From Trema orientale (lineage: Eukaryota; Streptophyta; Magnoliopsida; Rosales; Cannabaceae), in NCBI GenBank assembly GCA_002914845.1, contig JXTC01000002.1, positions 3,112,933 through 3,176,932 of the forward strand: a DNA stretch of 64,000 bases, given 5' to 3'. This document shows positions 1 to 12,099 of the stretch, piece after piece (position 1 is the stretch's first letter; every line of letters begins with the position of its first letter). The notes below the pieces were generated by a model, which was not told where the DNA came from, searched no databases, and was given only the letters and a program-made list of their open reading frames with translations. The position numbers and the translations under genes were made by a program.

Positions 1-129
1 AATGGGATCCTAAGCATTATCCACTATCATTGTTAGAGAAAATATAATGTTCACATTTTGTGGGTTTTTAACTTGTATTGATGAGGCATACTTAGCTAAA
101 AATACACCTTAGGAGAATATATATATTAA

Positions 130-604
130 GGTCAAATTTGGTGCGTCATATAATATGCATTGTATTGTAATATATTGTATTATTATATTATAGTACTCTG
201 TTTGGTTTTGAATTGTATTAGGATGTTGCATTAAAGTATATTTTTTTAAAATACCACTTTTAGAAACTAATTTAGAATAATACCATTTTAAAAAAATTAT
301 CTAGAAAAAAACACCTCTAAAATTACTATTTTTAAAAGTTATTTTTGAAAAATACAATTTTAAAAATTTATTTAGAAATATTACTTTTCAAAAATTATTT
401 AGAAAATTAAAAATTTATTTAGAAATATCACTTTTTAAAATTTATTTAGAAAAATACTATTTTCAAAATGGATAAAATAATGTGAGAGAAATGAATGAGA
501 GAGAAATTAAAAAAAGATAAATTAATAATAAAGAAATTAAGAATATAGAACAATATAAAGTATTGTATTAAATTTTGAATATGCAAGTACAATCAAACAT
601 GGTC
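130..604. repeat. MITE-like repeat, family B copy 1
   Basis: The ends are imperfect inverted repeats: GGTCAAATTTGGTGC on the left, and GACCATGTTTGATTG when the right end is read on the minus strand. The interior is very AT-rich, with repeated blocks of the form TTTAGAAAAATACCACTTTT followed by a purine-rich GAGAGAAA stretch. The same order of blocks recurs at 30918-31485 and, with worn ends, at 25540-25990, so this is a dispersed non-autonomous family. No clear target-site duplication was seen. Superfamily is uncertain; the GGTCA...TTTGG end is hAT- or Mutator-like. Confidence 0.6.
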
Positions 605-639
605 ATTCTGTGTTTAATGGTGATTTGATTATATGCATT

Positions 640-1465
640 CTCACTACTGTATGAATATGATGCTATTGCTGCCTCAATTTTGGCTCGTGGTGATGAGATG
701 CTTCTTAGCCAAGAATATCGCACTGAACAGAGTAATGCTATTGGCACTGTTGATCTGTCTAATGCTAGTGCTAATCTGGCATATACTAATGGCTGTGGTG
801 GAGGTCATACTGGAACACAGGACCGTGATCGAGCAGGCTATGGTCATCGTGGAACTAACACCTTAGGCTCCAGACCAATCTGCCAGATTAAGGTTATCTT
901 GCTTTGCCTTGTTGGCATAGAATGGATGAATCCTACTAGCTTCCAGGTCCACCTCATGGCAACTGATATAGTTGTTGATCCTAACTGGTATGCAGATAGT
1001 GGCGCCACTAATCACATCGCTACTGGAATAGAGAACCTGAACCTTGCTACTGAATATGGAGTTCAGGAACATCTCATCGTGGGAAATGATAAATCCTTTC
1101 CTATCACATACATTGGCATTTCCTCTCTTGTTTCTCAAAATCCCTCAATTCCACTAAAGCTCTTTAATGTCCTCCGAGTTCCTGATATTTGCAAAAACTT
1201 GATTAGCATTTCTAAACTCACTGCTGATAATCATGTATTTATTGAATTTCATGCGAATTGTTGTTCTGTAAAAGACAAATCAATAGGGAATGTACTACTA
1301 TATGAGAAGCTTAGGAACGGTCTCTAAATCCTGAATGACTCTCCAAGTGAAGAGGTTCAGATCTGTTCAATTGTGTTTAGCAAATAAATCAGATGTTAAT
1401 ATTTGGCATAAACCCCAAGGACATCCTTCCAATAAAGTGTTCTCCTAGGTTTCTGAGTTGTAATG
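640..1465 (+). mobile_element. Ty1-copia retrotransposon fragment (gag end, protease, gag-pre-integrase)
   Basis: A fossil fragment. The translation around 980-1060 contains WYADSGATNHIA, the active-site region of Ty1-copia proteases (DSGAT). It is followed by the typical LNVLRVPDICKNLISISKL-like stretch (here FNVLRVPDICKNLISIS) that leads into the gag-pre-integrase domain. Upstream is a worn zinc-knuckle region of gag. No LTRs, integrase or reverse transcriptase belong to this piece, so it is a truncated and broken remnant. It is unrelated in position and orientation to the Copia element at 2720-8509. Confidence 0.85.
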
Positions 1466-2289
1466 CTGCATTTAGACCCGACGATGTCCCCTTGGATGAA
1501 ATTATGAGGAGGAAGGGGAGCGAGTGGCGAGTGTTAAGGACATGCTACTATTGAAGGTGGGTGGTTCAAGATTTCTTCGTTGAGAGAAGATTGGGGAGAT
1601 TAGTTTGATAAGAAGAGTGATTTCTTGAGGAGGGATCAGATGTTCAAGTCCAATTTGGAGAGTTCGAACATATTGAATAATCAAATTTTGCAAGCCTCAT
1701 ATGGACTCGGAATCACCACTCCCACGAGAAAAAATTGAGAAAAAATTACAAGACCCAAATTTTGCAAAACTCAGAAATTGATCTTAAATGAGTTTCAGAG
1801 AGTCCCGTATTTTAACTTCTTTCTCTTTTTTTTTTAATTTTACTTTATTTTTCTAATTTTTCATAATTTTTTTATGTTTTTTATAAGTGACATAATATCT
1901 CAAGGCGACATGTGTCCTATGAGGTGGCACTTAACGGAGAGAATAGATGGTTACTACAAAATTTGAATGGAAGGTATTATTGCTGTCAAAAAAAAATTAT
2001 GTATTAAAGTGTAAATTTCGACTAAGAACGGGTATTTTCGCTACAATTTCCTTTTTGAATAAATGGTCAAAATACAAAGTATAAAAATTGGAGAATAAAA
2101 TGGTTATTATTACTGCATCTAACTTTATTTCTTTAAAAAAAAATCAATTAAGAGGAATAGTGATATTATTATTTTATAATATAATTATCCGATATATTTG
2201 CGCTAAGACGTCTGGCTTAATCGGTTGCTGGTCAAAACGACTAATATATTTCCAAAAGAAGAGGAGAAGGGGAGCTTCTCCTTTTGAAA
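1466..2289. other. Non-coding interval, nothing recognised
   Basis: AT-rich sequence with no convincing ORF. The stretch around 1890-2060 has the look of a worn MITE end (ACGGGTATTTTCGCTACAATT), but I could not find a partner end. The 3' part is presumably the promoter side of the EDR2_C gene. Confidence 0.4.
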
Positions 2290-2417
2290 ACGTGAGGCTT
2301 TCTCTCAAGTAAATAACACTGCTAAAGCAAAACCCTAATTTTCTCGTCATCAATACTTCTTCAATTAGGGCTCTCAGAACCACTCCGATCTCTCATTACT
2401 TTCTTTCGAATCACGAG
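2290..2417 (+). promoter_or_regulatory. Probable 5' leader exon of the EDR2_C gene, with telo-box
   Basis: A pyrimidine- and CT-rich leader-like stretch carries the plant telo-box AAACCCTAA (2330-2338), typical of plant 5' leaders and proximal promoters. It ends in CACGAG followed by GTGCCTTTTT, a plausible splice donor (GT at 2418-2419). The matching acceptor would be CTTTTCCAG ending at 9409, 54 bases before the EDR2_C start codon. The region between is T-rich and, apart from the Copia insertion, contains no other gene. This is inference from splice signals only; cDNA would decide it. Confidence 0.4.
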
Positions 2418-2719
2418 GTGCCTTTTTTTTGTCAGAATTACGTATATAGTTAAGTGATTTATTAATTTAAACTATTTTTTTGTAAGGAATTTGAATTGAT
2501 TTTTCTGTGTACCTGTATGTGGTCTTTTTTTTTTTTCAAAAAAAAAAGTTGAGCTAGATTTTAGTATTAATTTTATAAATGCGTTTATGTTCATTTCAAT
2601 TTGCTTAGTCTAAATCTATTGTCTTTCTGAATTTTGGATGAAGTGTTTGCATAATTCTTATATATTTCATTCTATTTGCCAAAAATGTTTAATACACTTA
2701 TGTATATTTACTATAATGT

Positions 2720-2920
2720 TATAAACCAGAACGACAGTTGGTATCTGATATATATTATTTTTTCACTGATTAATACAGTATATATAGGACTAGAATTCAT
2801 TAATTAGTCCCCTAGAAATCTGCTCATACAGCCACTATAATCTGTATACACCTATAAAATCTCTATATAAGGCAATACAATCAATAGAATTAATTTGATA
2901 AATCGTTTGCTATCTCAACA
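2720..2920 (-). repeat. 3' LTR of the Copia element
   Basis: A 201-bp direct repeat of 8309-8509, about 95% identical. It is the 3' LTR because the purine tract GAGGAGGA lies immediately next to it at 2921-2928 (minus strand). The target duplication AATGT flanks it at 2715-2719. Confidence 0.93.
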
Positions 2921-5900
2921 TCCTCCTCAAATTGGTGCATAGATATCACTTATGCCCAACTTATTCACAAATTTTGAGAATATTCGATTTGAGACCGCTT
3001 TAGTGAGAATGTCAGCCAATTGATCTTCTGATCGAATCTCTGGTAATTCCAAAATCTTCTCCTCCAATTTCTCTTTGATAAAAAATTGGTCAACCTCGAC
3101 ATGCTATGTTCGATTATGATGAACTGGATTATGGGCCATGTCACGTGCAGACCTATTATCATAATATAGTCGAATTGGTTTATTTAGTGAATATCCCAAA
3201 TCCTGCAAAAGAAATTTAAGCCATAATCCTTCACAAATCCCAAGTGCCATTCCCCTAAAATCTGCTTCTCCACTTGAGCGGGCAATAACATTCTGCTTCT
3301 TGCTCCTCTAAGTGACAAGATTTCCACCTACAGATGTAAAATATCCTGAAGTAGATTGCATATCATTCTTATCTCTAGCCCAGTCTACATCAGTTTATAC
3401 ATCTATAATTTGTTCCTCTGTGTTTTTAGAGAATAAAATTCCCTTTCCTGGAGCTGACTTCAGATATCTCAACATGCGTATGACAGCGTTCATATGTTGT
3501 TCATCTGGATTGTGCATAAATTGGCTGACAATATTCAATGCATATGCGAGATCTGGTCTTGTGTGTGCTATGTACATTAATCTACCAACAAGCCTCTGGT
3601 ATCTCCCTTTGTCAACTGGAACTTGATCGGTTTCAACACGTAATTTTAAGCCTTCTTCAATTGGTATATCTGTTGGTTGGCATGCTGACATACCAATTTC
3701 TTGAAGTAGATCTAAGGCATATTTCCTTTGGGACAAGAAAATACCTTTATTGGATCATGATACTTCTATTCCAAGAAAATATTTTAAGGAACCTAGATCT
3801 TTCATCTCGAATTCTCTAGACAAGTATTCCTATAAAACCTTCCTTTCATCTGGATCATTTCCTGTTATTACCATGTCATATACATAAAGGATAAGTGCAG
3901 TAATTTTCCCATTTTGTTTCTTTAAGAATAGAGTATGATCTGAATTACTTTGTTAGTAATCAAAGACTATCATAGATTTTGTGAATCTTCCAAACCAAGC
4001 TCTAGGAGATTGCTTCAGTCCATACAATGAATTCTTTAGCCTGCATACCTTCTGGCTTTGTTCCTTTGTTACCATGCACCCTGGTGGGAGATCCATGTAG
4101 ACTTCTTCAGATAGTTCACCATGTAGGAATGCGTTCTTCACATCAAATTGTTGTAAAGGCCAATCAAAATTTGCAGCTAAGGATAACAAGACCTGGATTG
4201 TGTTGATTTTGGCTACAAGTACAAATGTTTCAGTGTAGTCAATTCCATAAGTTTGGGTGTATCCTTTTGCCACCAATCTTGCCTTAAAACATTCGATTGT
4301 ACTATTAGCTTTGTATTTCACAGTAAAGATCCACCGACACCTAACTGGCTTTTTTCCTGTGGGAAAGTCCACGAGCTCCCAAGTTTGATTTTTCTGCAAG
4401 GAGGTCATCTCTTCATTCATTGCGGCTTTCCATCTTGGATCAGTTAAGGCTTCCTGCACACTGTTAGGAATCGATACAATAGATAATTGATTGACAAATG
4501 ACTGATTTATTTTTGACAAGTGATGTGTAGACATATAATGGTTCGTAGGATATCTCACTTTACTAGACAATTAAGGTTCATATGTTGGTTTTGAAATACC
4601 TCTGATTAAACGTTGTGGTAACTGTCTCTTAAACGACTCATGCACTGTATAAAGAACATTCTCAGACAACGATTGGTTTGCTGTATCGATTGGGAAAGGC
4701 TCAGGCTCGATCTCAAAAATTTCTTGTCTTTCTGGGTGCTCACTACTACTGAGATCAAAGTTCTGATCAATAGATTCCAGCCCATCTACTTCTACGTTTA
4801 TTGTGTTGCTGTATAGGATATTACCACTCGCATCCAAATTTTGACCATTAGGATCCGAATTACCTACATTTTGATCAGATACTTCTACTATAGCTTCCTC
4901 AAGGTTGTATACAAGAGTCTGAATTTTCTTAAGATTCTCCCCCTGAAAGTCAGACTTAGAGAAGTACATAGTATCTTCATGAAAGACAATATCCATAGTG
5001 ATAAACATGCGCTTAGTAGGAGGATGATAGCATCTGTATCCTTTTTAATGACTAGCATATCCAACAAAGACACATTTTAAAGTCCGAGGCGTTAACTTAC
5101 TGTGGTGATATTTGTGAAGGTGAACATAGACAACACAGCCGAAAACATGAGGAGGTAGGTTCAGGACGGTAGGAGCAACAATAGCTTCTGCAAGTGTCTG
5201 GAAGGGTGTTTTGAAGTTGATTGTGCGAGATGGAACACGATTGATAAGATATGCTGCAGAAAGAAGGGCTTTGCCCTAGTAACACAAGGGCATATGAGCT
5301 TCAATTAAGGAAGTGCGAACAATCTCCAATAAGTGTCGATTCTTACGTTCGGCCACACCATTCTGTTGAGGTGTATCTGAACAACTGGTTTGATGAATGG
5401 AGCCATGAGAGTTCAAAAAATTTTGAAGTTCAGAACTATGATATTCCCCACTATTATCACTTCGTAACACTTGTATTTGGGCATTGTATTGTGTACAAAT
5501 GGTGGTATAAAATTTCTGAAACAACAACGTAACTTCTGATTTGGATTTCATCAAACATAACCAAGTCATCCGAGTATAATCATCTATAAAAGTAACAAAC
5601 CAATGGGAACCCCCCAGTGTGGGAACTTTGGATGGCCCCCAAACATCGGAGTGAATAACCATAAAAAGAACTGGACTTTTATTGAGAACCAAAGAAAATA
5701 AAGCACGATGGCTTTTAACAAGTTCACACACATCACATTTTAAAACAAAAATGTCCAAATTTATAAATAAGCTAGGAAACAACTTTTTCAAATAACCAAA
5801 TGAGGCATGTCCCAAACAGCGATACCAGAGCCAAATCTCAGTTTTCTTCTTTGATGAATGAGTGCCCTCTACAGTCAAGGCTTGTTGTAATCTGCTGAAA

Positions 5901-7444
5901 GTTTGTAATTTCAAGTCCAAATAATACAGCTTCCCTCTCTTAACACCATAACCAATCGTTTGTCGAGTTTGAATGTCCTTAAACACATAATAATCAGGCC
6001 TAAAAATAATAATACAAGATAAGGTATTAGTGATTTGAGAGACTGACAGAAGATTATAATCTAAGGAGTGAGATGTGAGATGTGATGACCCTTCCCTAAT
6101 AACCGGGGTGGTATTATTGTTGTCTGTGGAGACACATTTTTAGGAGGATGGGTTAAGGGTCGTGACTTGTCTAACATCAAATGTCATATGATCAGTAGCA
6201 CTAGAATCAATTATTCATGCATTATTCAAAACAGGTGTAGAAACGTTTAAGACCTTACCTTCTCCAGTATTTGTAGTGGTTACCAATGCTGATGATGAAG
6301 GAGTAGCACCGTATTCTTTTGTTTGAGCAATTGCTCTAGTAGACGGTCGCTTGGAATTTCGATGTCGTGTTGGGTCCCACCAATCTGGATACCCAATAAG
6401 TTCAAAGCAACGACTTTTTGAATGACCTTTTTGATTGCAGTGAGTGCATTTGTAATTCAGTTTGTCTGAATTATTGGAATTTTTCGGATTGGTGGATTTT
6501 GGCTGGTCTTGTGATGTCGGATTGGGTCGATTCTGGGAAATCATAGCGAAAGCTTCAGATTTTTCAATGTCCTCATTTAAAGTAGTAGATCGTATAGCTT
6601 CACGCTGAACTAAGGCATAAACTCTTCTAAACTTAAAAGTGGTTCACGGTGTAAAATTTCTCGTCAAAGTTGATCAAAAACTCTATCCAATCCAGCAAGA
6701 AATATGTGTACTCGTGTTCGCTCAATGGACTGTTGGTATACTCTAACATCATTAGGATCTTTCATAACCACTTTATCACGATGATCTAGTTCCTGAAATA
6801 TCTCTATTAATTCCCTGTAATATACGGAGAGAGATTTGACACATTATTTTGCTGAGAAGGCTTTTTGGTGCAGAGAATAAACATGCATCTCATCATTGCC
6901 ATCATAAAAAGCTTTTGCAAGAGTACTCCATATTTCACGGGCAGTGGGTATACGAAGATAACGCTTTATGATATTTGGAGACATGGACATCAAAAGCCAA
7001 CGTTTCACCTTTTGATTTTCTGCATACCATTTTTCGTATCCCTTGTCTGTCACAGCAGGTGGATCAATTTTGCCCATAATATAGGAGAGTTTCTCTCGTT
7101 CAGCAATATGTATCTCCATCAATTGAGACCAGACATCGTAATTTGTTTCGGTAAGTAGAATACCGGCATTAAAGGCACCTTCAGACTGAATAAGTACTGG
7201 AATAGATTTTATTTCTGAGGATTCAGTTTGTTGACTCATGTTTTTTTTTTCCCTCTTTTTTTTTCGTTTTTTTGGTTTTATTCCTTGTTTTTTCTTTCTT
7301 TTTTTTTTGAAAAAAAATAATAAATAAATAAATAAATGAAACTATATATATATGATACAAAACTTACGAAGCTTCAAATCAATTGAACGGAGCCCAAAGT
7401 AATTTCGGCCCAAAGACAAATTGGCTTCAAATGATGTATTGAAT

Positions 7445-7790
7445 GAATGAATATGACCACGGGGTTTCTAACACTTATACTTACGAAAACCGAAAAAAAT
7501 TACAAAAATACGGAAGTTAGGATTTTTTCCAATTTTTGTACAGTTTTAATTAGGAAAATATCACTTTTTAAAAAATATTTAGAAAATTATCATTTTTAAA
7601 ATAGTTACTAGTTATCGGTTTTAGGAAACTGGTTATTGGAAACTGGTTACTAGAAATTTGTTACTATTTTAAAAAGTGGTATTTTTATAAATATTTTTTA
7701 AGAAACGGTACTTTTATAATAAAAAGCATACCGCACTGTGAAAAGCACAAAAGCACCGTATTTTTCCAATTGTATATTTTCTAATTTCCC
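7445..7790. repeat. Dispersed repeat, family A copy 1, inside the Copia leader
   Basis: This stretch shares a colinear string of blocks with 12100-12535. The blocks are GGGTTTCTAACACTT, AATTACAAAAATAC, TAGAAAAATATCACTTTT, a central GTTACTAGTTA block with ACTGGTTACTAG, and an end block CACCGTATTTTT. It lies between the 5' LTR and gag of the Copia element, so it is either a nested insertion or part of that element's leader. Boundaries are approximate and no target duplication was identified. Confidence 0.5.
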
Positions 7791-8308
7791 CTATGACGAC
7801 GTTGGTTCAGGAAAGGCACGGTCGAGTGTCTTCTGGGATTTAGCCGAGAGCGAGGACGAATGTGGAGCGGCACGGTCTGGTGTCCAGCTACCTCCCCGCG
7901 AAATTGTACCGGATATACCAACAAACGACGGCAAAGATCCGCTACTGAAGGAAAGCAACGTGGATTCTCCTAGAAACCGTAAGCGTAAGTGGTAATTTCG
8001 GCACCGTCAGCATCGGTGGCAGCGGCTTGGGCACGGTCTGGGCTTCAGTGAAGCGGATTTTGGCGCTGGCTCGAAAAAGCGTGGCTTTCGAATAGAATTT
8101 CTGGTAAGTGATTTTGGGAAATTTGATTTTGGGTTTAATTTGGGAATATGATTTGGGATTGATAAATTTCTGGAATTTTTTTTTTTTTTTGAGAAATATG
8201 ATGAATTTGATAGTTTTCGGGTGATTTTCTGGGTGGTTTTGGTTATGGATTCGACTTTCAAACAAGAAAGCGTATTCAGAGGTTTTGCCAGTGTCCTCTC
8301 TGATACCA

Positions 8309-8509
8309 TATAAACCAGAATGACAATTGGTATCTGATATATCTTATTTCTTCACTGATCAATACAGTATATATAGGACTAGAATTCACTAATTAGTCCC
8401 CTAGAAATCTGCTCATACAGCCACTATAATCTGCATACACCTATACAATCTCTATATAGGGCAATACAATCAACAGAATTAATTTGATAAATCGTTTGCT
8501 ATCTCAACA
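8309..8509 (-). repeat. 5' LTR of the Copia element
   Basis: A 201-bp direct repeat of 2720-2920. The tRNA-Met primer-binding site TGGTATCAGAG follows it directly on the minus strand (8308-8298), which makes it the 5' LTR. The second AATGT target duplication is at 8510-8514. Confidence 0.93.
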
Positions 8510-8514
8510 AATGT

Positions 8515-9462
8515 ATATGTGTTTTTTGGGATAATTTTGATGTATATTTGTATGCATGTTTTCCTTTTTATTATTGATAATTTTAATGTATATTTGTATA
8601 TGTGTTTTTTAATTTGTAATTCTTTCTGGGGGTGAACAGGAACAGATTAAAAAAAAATAAAGATTTTGATTATTTGTATGTAATGTATGTTTTTAAATTT
8701 GCCCAAGGTATATTTTACATATACCTTTCAATTCGTGATAGAGAAAGAAAGAGAGAAAGGGGAAATAGCACTATTTGGGCCTAATATATGACTTTAGATG
8801 TATTTATGTCTAGTTACGTTTGTTTAGTGTGTGATCTTTCAACATGGTGTATAGCATATTACGTATTTTGTTTAATAAGAAAAAAGAAAAGCCATTGAAA
8901 ATAGTGGTTGGGAAGTGTGGAATTTATCTTTTAATGGAAATTGGTGATCCTACTTTCTCAACTTTTTTTTTTAAAGGAAAAAAAGAACAACTAGCTTGGA
9001 CATGTTTGAAGAATAATTGTTCGAAATTAGTTACGTGTTTGCTTTCTAATCAAACAAGGTTCTTGTCTTCAGTTGCTTAGGGAATTAATTAGATTAACCA
9101 ACTAGCACTGATGCCCTTCTTTTTCAGGATCGAAATAGACTAGATTGACTATAATTCTTGCCTTAAAAAATGAGTGCATTAAATACATGCACAGTGTAGC
9201 ATTCCACAAGTCTGGACCCTTTACTTAGCCAAAGTATGTTTCTGACCTTTCAAAAAAATAAAAGTTAGAATAAAATAAACTGTCTGTTCATACACTATGT
9301 AGCAATGTGGTCATTATCAATTACCAATTTTCATTGTGTTGAAATGTTCAGGCAAGCTAGTGTATGGAGTGTTATTTAGGACCACAGTTATTATTCTTTT
9401 CTTTTCCAGTGCTTGTTTACTACATCACCTGATAAGTTTCAATCAACCAAAGCAGATATCAA
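8515..9462 (+). other. Intron remainder and 5' leader of the EDR2_C gene
   Basis: T-rich, intron-like sequence following the Copia insertion. The best acceptor before the start codon is TCTTTTCCAG at 9400-9409; 9410-9462 would then be leader sequence. No ORF here resembles a protein I know. Confidence 0.4.
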
Positions 9463-10413
9463 ATGGCCGGTACTGGTTGCAAAACGGAGCTTGGATGGAT
9501 AGATAGAGTGAAGTCAGGGGGAGCTGTTCCGCTTCGTGATCCAGAAAACTGTCCGAATGGTTGGGCTACTCCACCTGGAGACAAGTTCATGGTAAGAGGT
9601 CCAGAGTACTTTACAACCAAGGTTAAAATTCCTGCTGGTGAGTACCTTCTAAAGCCTCTTGGATTTGATTGGATTAAAAGTTCTTCAAAGATCGTAGATG
9701 TTTTAAACAATCCAGATAGCCGAGTCAGGAAAATCATAGAAGATGAGTTTTCAACAGGTGACAAGCCTTTCATATGGGCTTTCAATCTACAAGTCCCAAG
9801 CAAGGATAATTATAGTGCTGTAGCATACTTTACAACCTCAGATCCTATTCCTGAGGGATCTTTGATTTATCAGTTCTTGAAAGGTGATGATGGATTTAGG
9901 AATTCAAGGCTTAAATTGATTGCCAACATTGTCAAGGGCCCTTGGATTGTCAGAAAAGCAGTTGGAGAGCAGGCTATCTGCATAATTGGGCGTGCCCTGT
10001 CTTGTAAGTATAGTGTGGCAGAGAAATTTCTAGAAGTAGATGTGGATATTGGATCTTCCATGGTTGCAAGTGCAATAGTTCATCTGGCATTTGGTTACAT
10101 CACAACATTAACTGTTGACATAGCCTTTCTCATTGAGAGCCAAACTGAATCTGAGCTTCCAGAACGGCTTTTAGGTGCTGTAAGATTTTCGGAGTTGAAT
10201 CCTGCTTCAGCTGGGCCCATTGAACCTTTCTCTGATACAATTAGTGGTAATTTGCAGTCATCCCTGCCAACACGACTATGGAAGTCAATTGGGCAGGGGT
10301 TCTCCCACATTCTTCATCCAGGTGTCCAAGAAAGTGGCTCTTCCTCTGGCTCATCACACACCAATGGGACTGTCAATCATGAAGACGCTCCTGAAAGCAT
10401 TAAGAAGTGGTAA
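9463..10413 (+). CDS. EDR2_C (DUF1336) domain protein, short form
   Basis: The 316-residue ORF is nearly all one EDR2 C-terminal domain (about residues 33-245). Visible family hallmarks are GWATPPGDKFMVRGPEYF (33-50), the KVKIPAG stretch with FDW at 68-70, NSRLKLIANIVKGPW (147-161), VGEQAICIIGRALSCKYS (167-184), FLEVDVDIGSSMVA (189-202) and the closing VDIAFLIE...ELPERLLGAVRFSEL. There is no START or PH domain, unlike full-length EDR2, which negatively regulates powdery mildew resistance and cell death and binds phosphatidylinositol 4-phosphate. This is therefore a stand-alone short form, and its own role is not known to me. The start has a good plant context (ATCAAATGGCC). The CDS is unbroken by introns although its leader is probably spliced. 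The Ser-rich tail (residues 265-316) looks disordered. The stop codon TAA lies inside a GTAAGT donor-like hexamer, so a longer spliced C-terminus is possible. Confidence 0.9.
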   Translation: MAGTGCKTELGWIDRVKSGGAVPLRDPENCPNGWATPPGDKFMVRGPEYFTTKVKIPAGEYLLKPLGFDWIKSSSKIVDVLNNPDSRVRKIIEDEFSTGDKPFIWAFNLQVPSKDNYSAVAYFTTSDPIPEGSLIYQFLKGDDGFRNSRLKLIANIVKGPWIVRKAVGEQAICIIGRALSCKYSVAEKFLEVDVDIGSSMVASAIVHLAFGYITTLTVDIAFLIESQTESELPERLLGAVRFSELNPASAGPIEPFSDTISGNLQSSLPTRLWKSIGQGFSHILHPGVQESGSSSGSSHTNGTVNHEDAPESIKKW

Positions 10414-11220
10414 GTTTCTGAATTGTGATCACATATAGATTTGCTATTATTACTATCAAAAGTTACCTAACCTCGTTTTAACTCTAGGGAGATGATCACA
10501 CTGATGGGCCAGTCCTATAACTTGTCTTACCCTCTTTTATGATCACTTTTAGTTTTTGTAGCTTCCATAATTTCTTCTCTCGCTGAGTGAAGCAGAAAAA
10601 CTCTATATTTTCGATGCCTAATTCGAGGACTCTTAACTTTTTCTGATCTGCAAGATGTTGATAACAATGCTCAGATGTTCCTAGTGAATAGCCTGATCAT
10701 AAGGATTATTGGGATTTCACTTTCGATGACGTTGTTCTATCATATAGATATTGTTGTGGATATCGTTTCAGTATCATTAGGACAGTATCATTGGGTTTGC
10801 AGTCTTGGCTTTGTTTGCCTGTCTTTATTCTTGTGCCAAATTTGATTGTGACAGTTAGGTTTCCTGATCTTTTCTGAGTATAATCCCAGTATTGAACGTG
10901 TCTTGGATAGAAATTCTAGTTCAGGGAATGGTATGAGAAGACCTTTCTCTGCCTTCTGTGGGCAGAGCATTGCAGATGTCTCTTACTCGTCTCATGATTA
11001 TGCATGCTACTTGATGTTACCATTTGACATGAATATCAATTTGGCGCGTCAGATTTTATCCCCCTTCGTTGATCTTGCTTCATTTAGAGTTACACCCAAA
11101 CATAAGACTTCAACCGAACTCAAAATTATTGCTGTTAAATATTTTTTTGCTTATTTCATTTATTTACTCACTCTTTTTTTCCAATAAAATTCGGCCTTTG
11201 GCTTCTAACCATATTTGGGT
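10414..11220 (+). other. Probable 3' region of the EDR2_C gene
   Basis: This stretch is less AT-extreme than its surroundings and contains an acceptor-like TTTTAACTCTAG at about 10476-10487. It is probably 3' UTR, perhaps with an intron. ORFs here (for example 10903-11187) resemble no family I know and I do not call them genes. Confidence 0.35.
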
Positions 11221-11647
11221 ATGTCACAGATATGTCAAATGAAGACGGCGGTGCATGCCTGTTTAAAATGGAGGCTCCATTGAGGTTATTTGCACAGTAC
11301 TGGTTCAAAATTTGTTTGAACCATTGAGGATCTTATTGGCACAGTACTGACTCGTGTGTCGTCTGCTTGTTTTAAATTATCATAGCATTTGGGCAAATTT
11401 CTAGCTACATTCAGTATCTATCCATTTGGTGTATAGTCCATTTAGTGGATTAAGGATTATATATATTAGATCCCCTTTATTAGTAATATAACTAAGTATT
11501 AGGGATAGACATATTAGATTCAAATCTTCAATTGAATTTGTTCTCTTGTATACGAAAGTATTTATGCATCCGTTTTATTCAATTGACTTTAAGTCAATAT
11601 TTTGTTCTCTGTCTACCATTCCTGCACTTTTTAGCCTCTTCTGCGTT

Positions 11648-11718
11648 TAAATTTTCCTAGAGTTTGATCAAATTCAGAACTATAAATTTTCCTGGAGTTT
11701 GATCAAATTCAGAACTAT
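11648..11718. repeat. Two-copy tandem duplication of about 36 bp
   Basis: The block containing GAGTTTGATCAAATTCAGAA occurs twice in a row with one or two differences, separated by AAATTTTCCT. It is non-coding and looks like a local replication-slippage duplication. Confidence 0.8.
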
Positions 11719-12099
11719 CTTCAAGTATGAGCCCCATTCTTATGCTTGTTGTCTTTTATGACTTTAGTTTATGTTTAATTTTACCATGTTTGATTCCAAA
11801 TTGTGTTAAAGAGAATTGGAAAAAAGAGAAAAAAATCTGGTTCAACTCTTAATTTAAGTTAAGAAAAGATTGGAAGGAGTAAAAAAGTATAGTTTCAACA
11901 TTAACGAAGTATAATTGGAACTTTTAAGGAAAAAAGTATATTCTTAGGAGGAGTATTTAGCAAGTAGTTCTAAAAGGGAGGTAAAGAATTTTGTGCCAAA
12001 AGGTAATGTTAAAATACATGTGTTTGTATCACCACAGCTTTGGGGTACCCATCGGATATAATCTAACCTTATTTTAGTTATACTTATAAATCGTTTTTG

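Larger units (their letters stand above)
2720..8509 (-). mobile_element. Ty1-copia (RE1-like) LTR retrotransposon with both LTRs
   Basis: A fossil provirus-like element read on the minus strand, about 5.8 kb, flanked by the 5-bp target duplication AATGT (2715-2719 and 8510-8514). Two 201-bp LTRs start TGTTGAGATAGC and end TTTATA. The primer-binding site TGGTATCAGAG (8298-8308) matches the initiator tRNA-Met 3' end, and the purine tract GAGGAGGA abuts the 3' LTR. Parts in element order: gag (about 7240-6550, retrotran_gag_3 type, then a CCHC knuckle CTHCNQKGHSKSRC near 6430), protease region, integrase (about 5990-5100), reverse transcriptase (about 4570-3900), and RNase H (about 3740-3000). 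It is broken in roughly half a dozen to ten places. The LTRs differ at 10 of 201 positions, mostly transitions. That suggests about 2 million years if a rate of 1.3e-8 per site per year holds. Confidence 0.92.

Noticed and set aside
7738-7995. 85-residue ORF on the plus strand as a host gene
   Set aside because: It lies inside the TSD-bounded Copia element and resembles no protein I know; kept only as a finding about the Copia leader.
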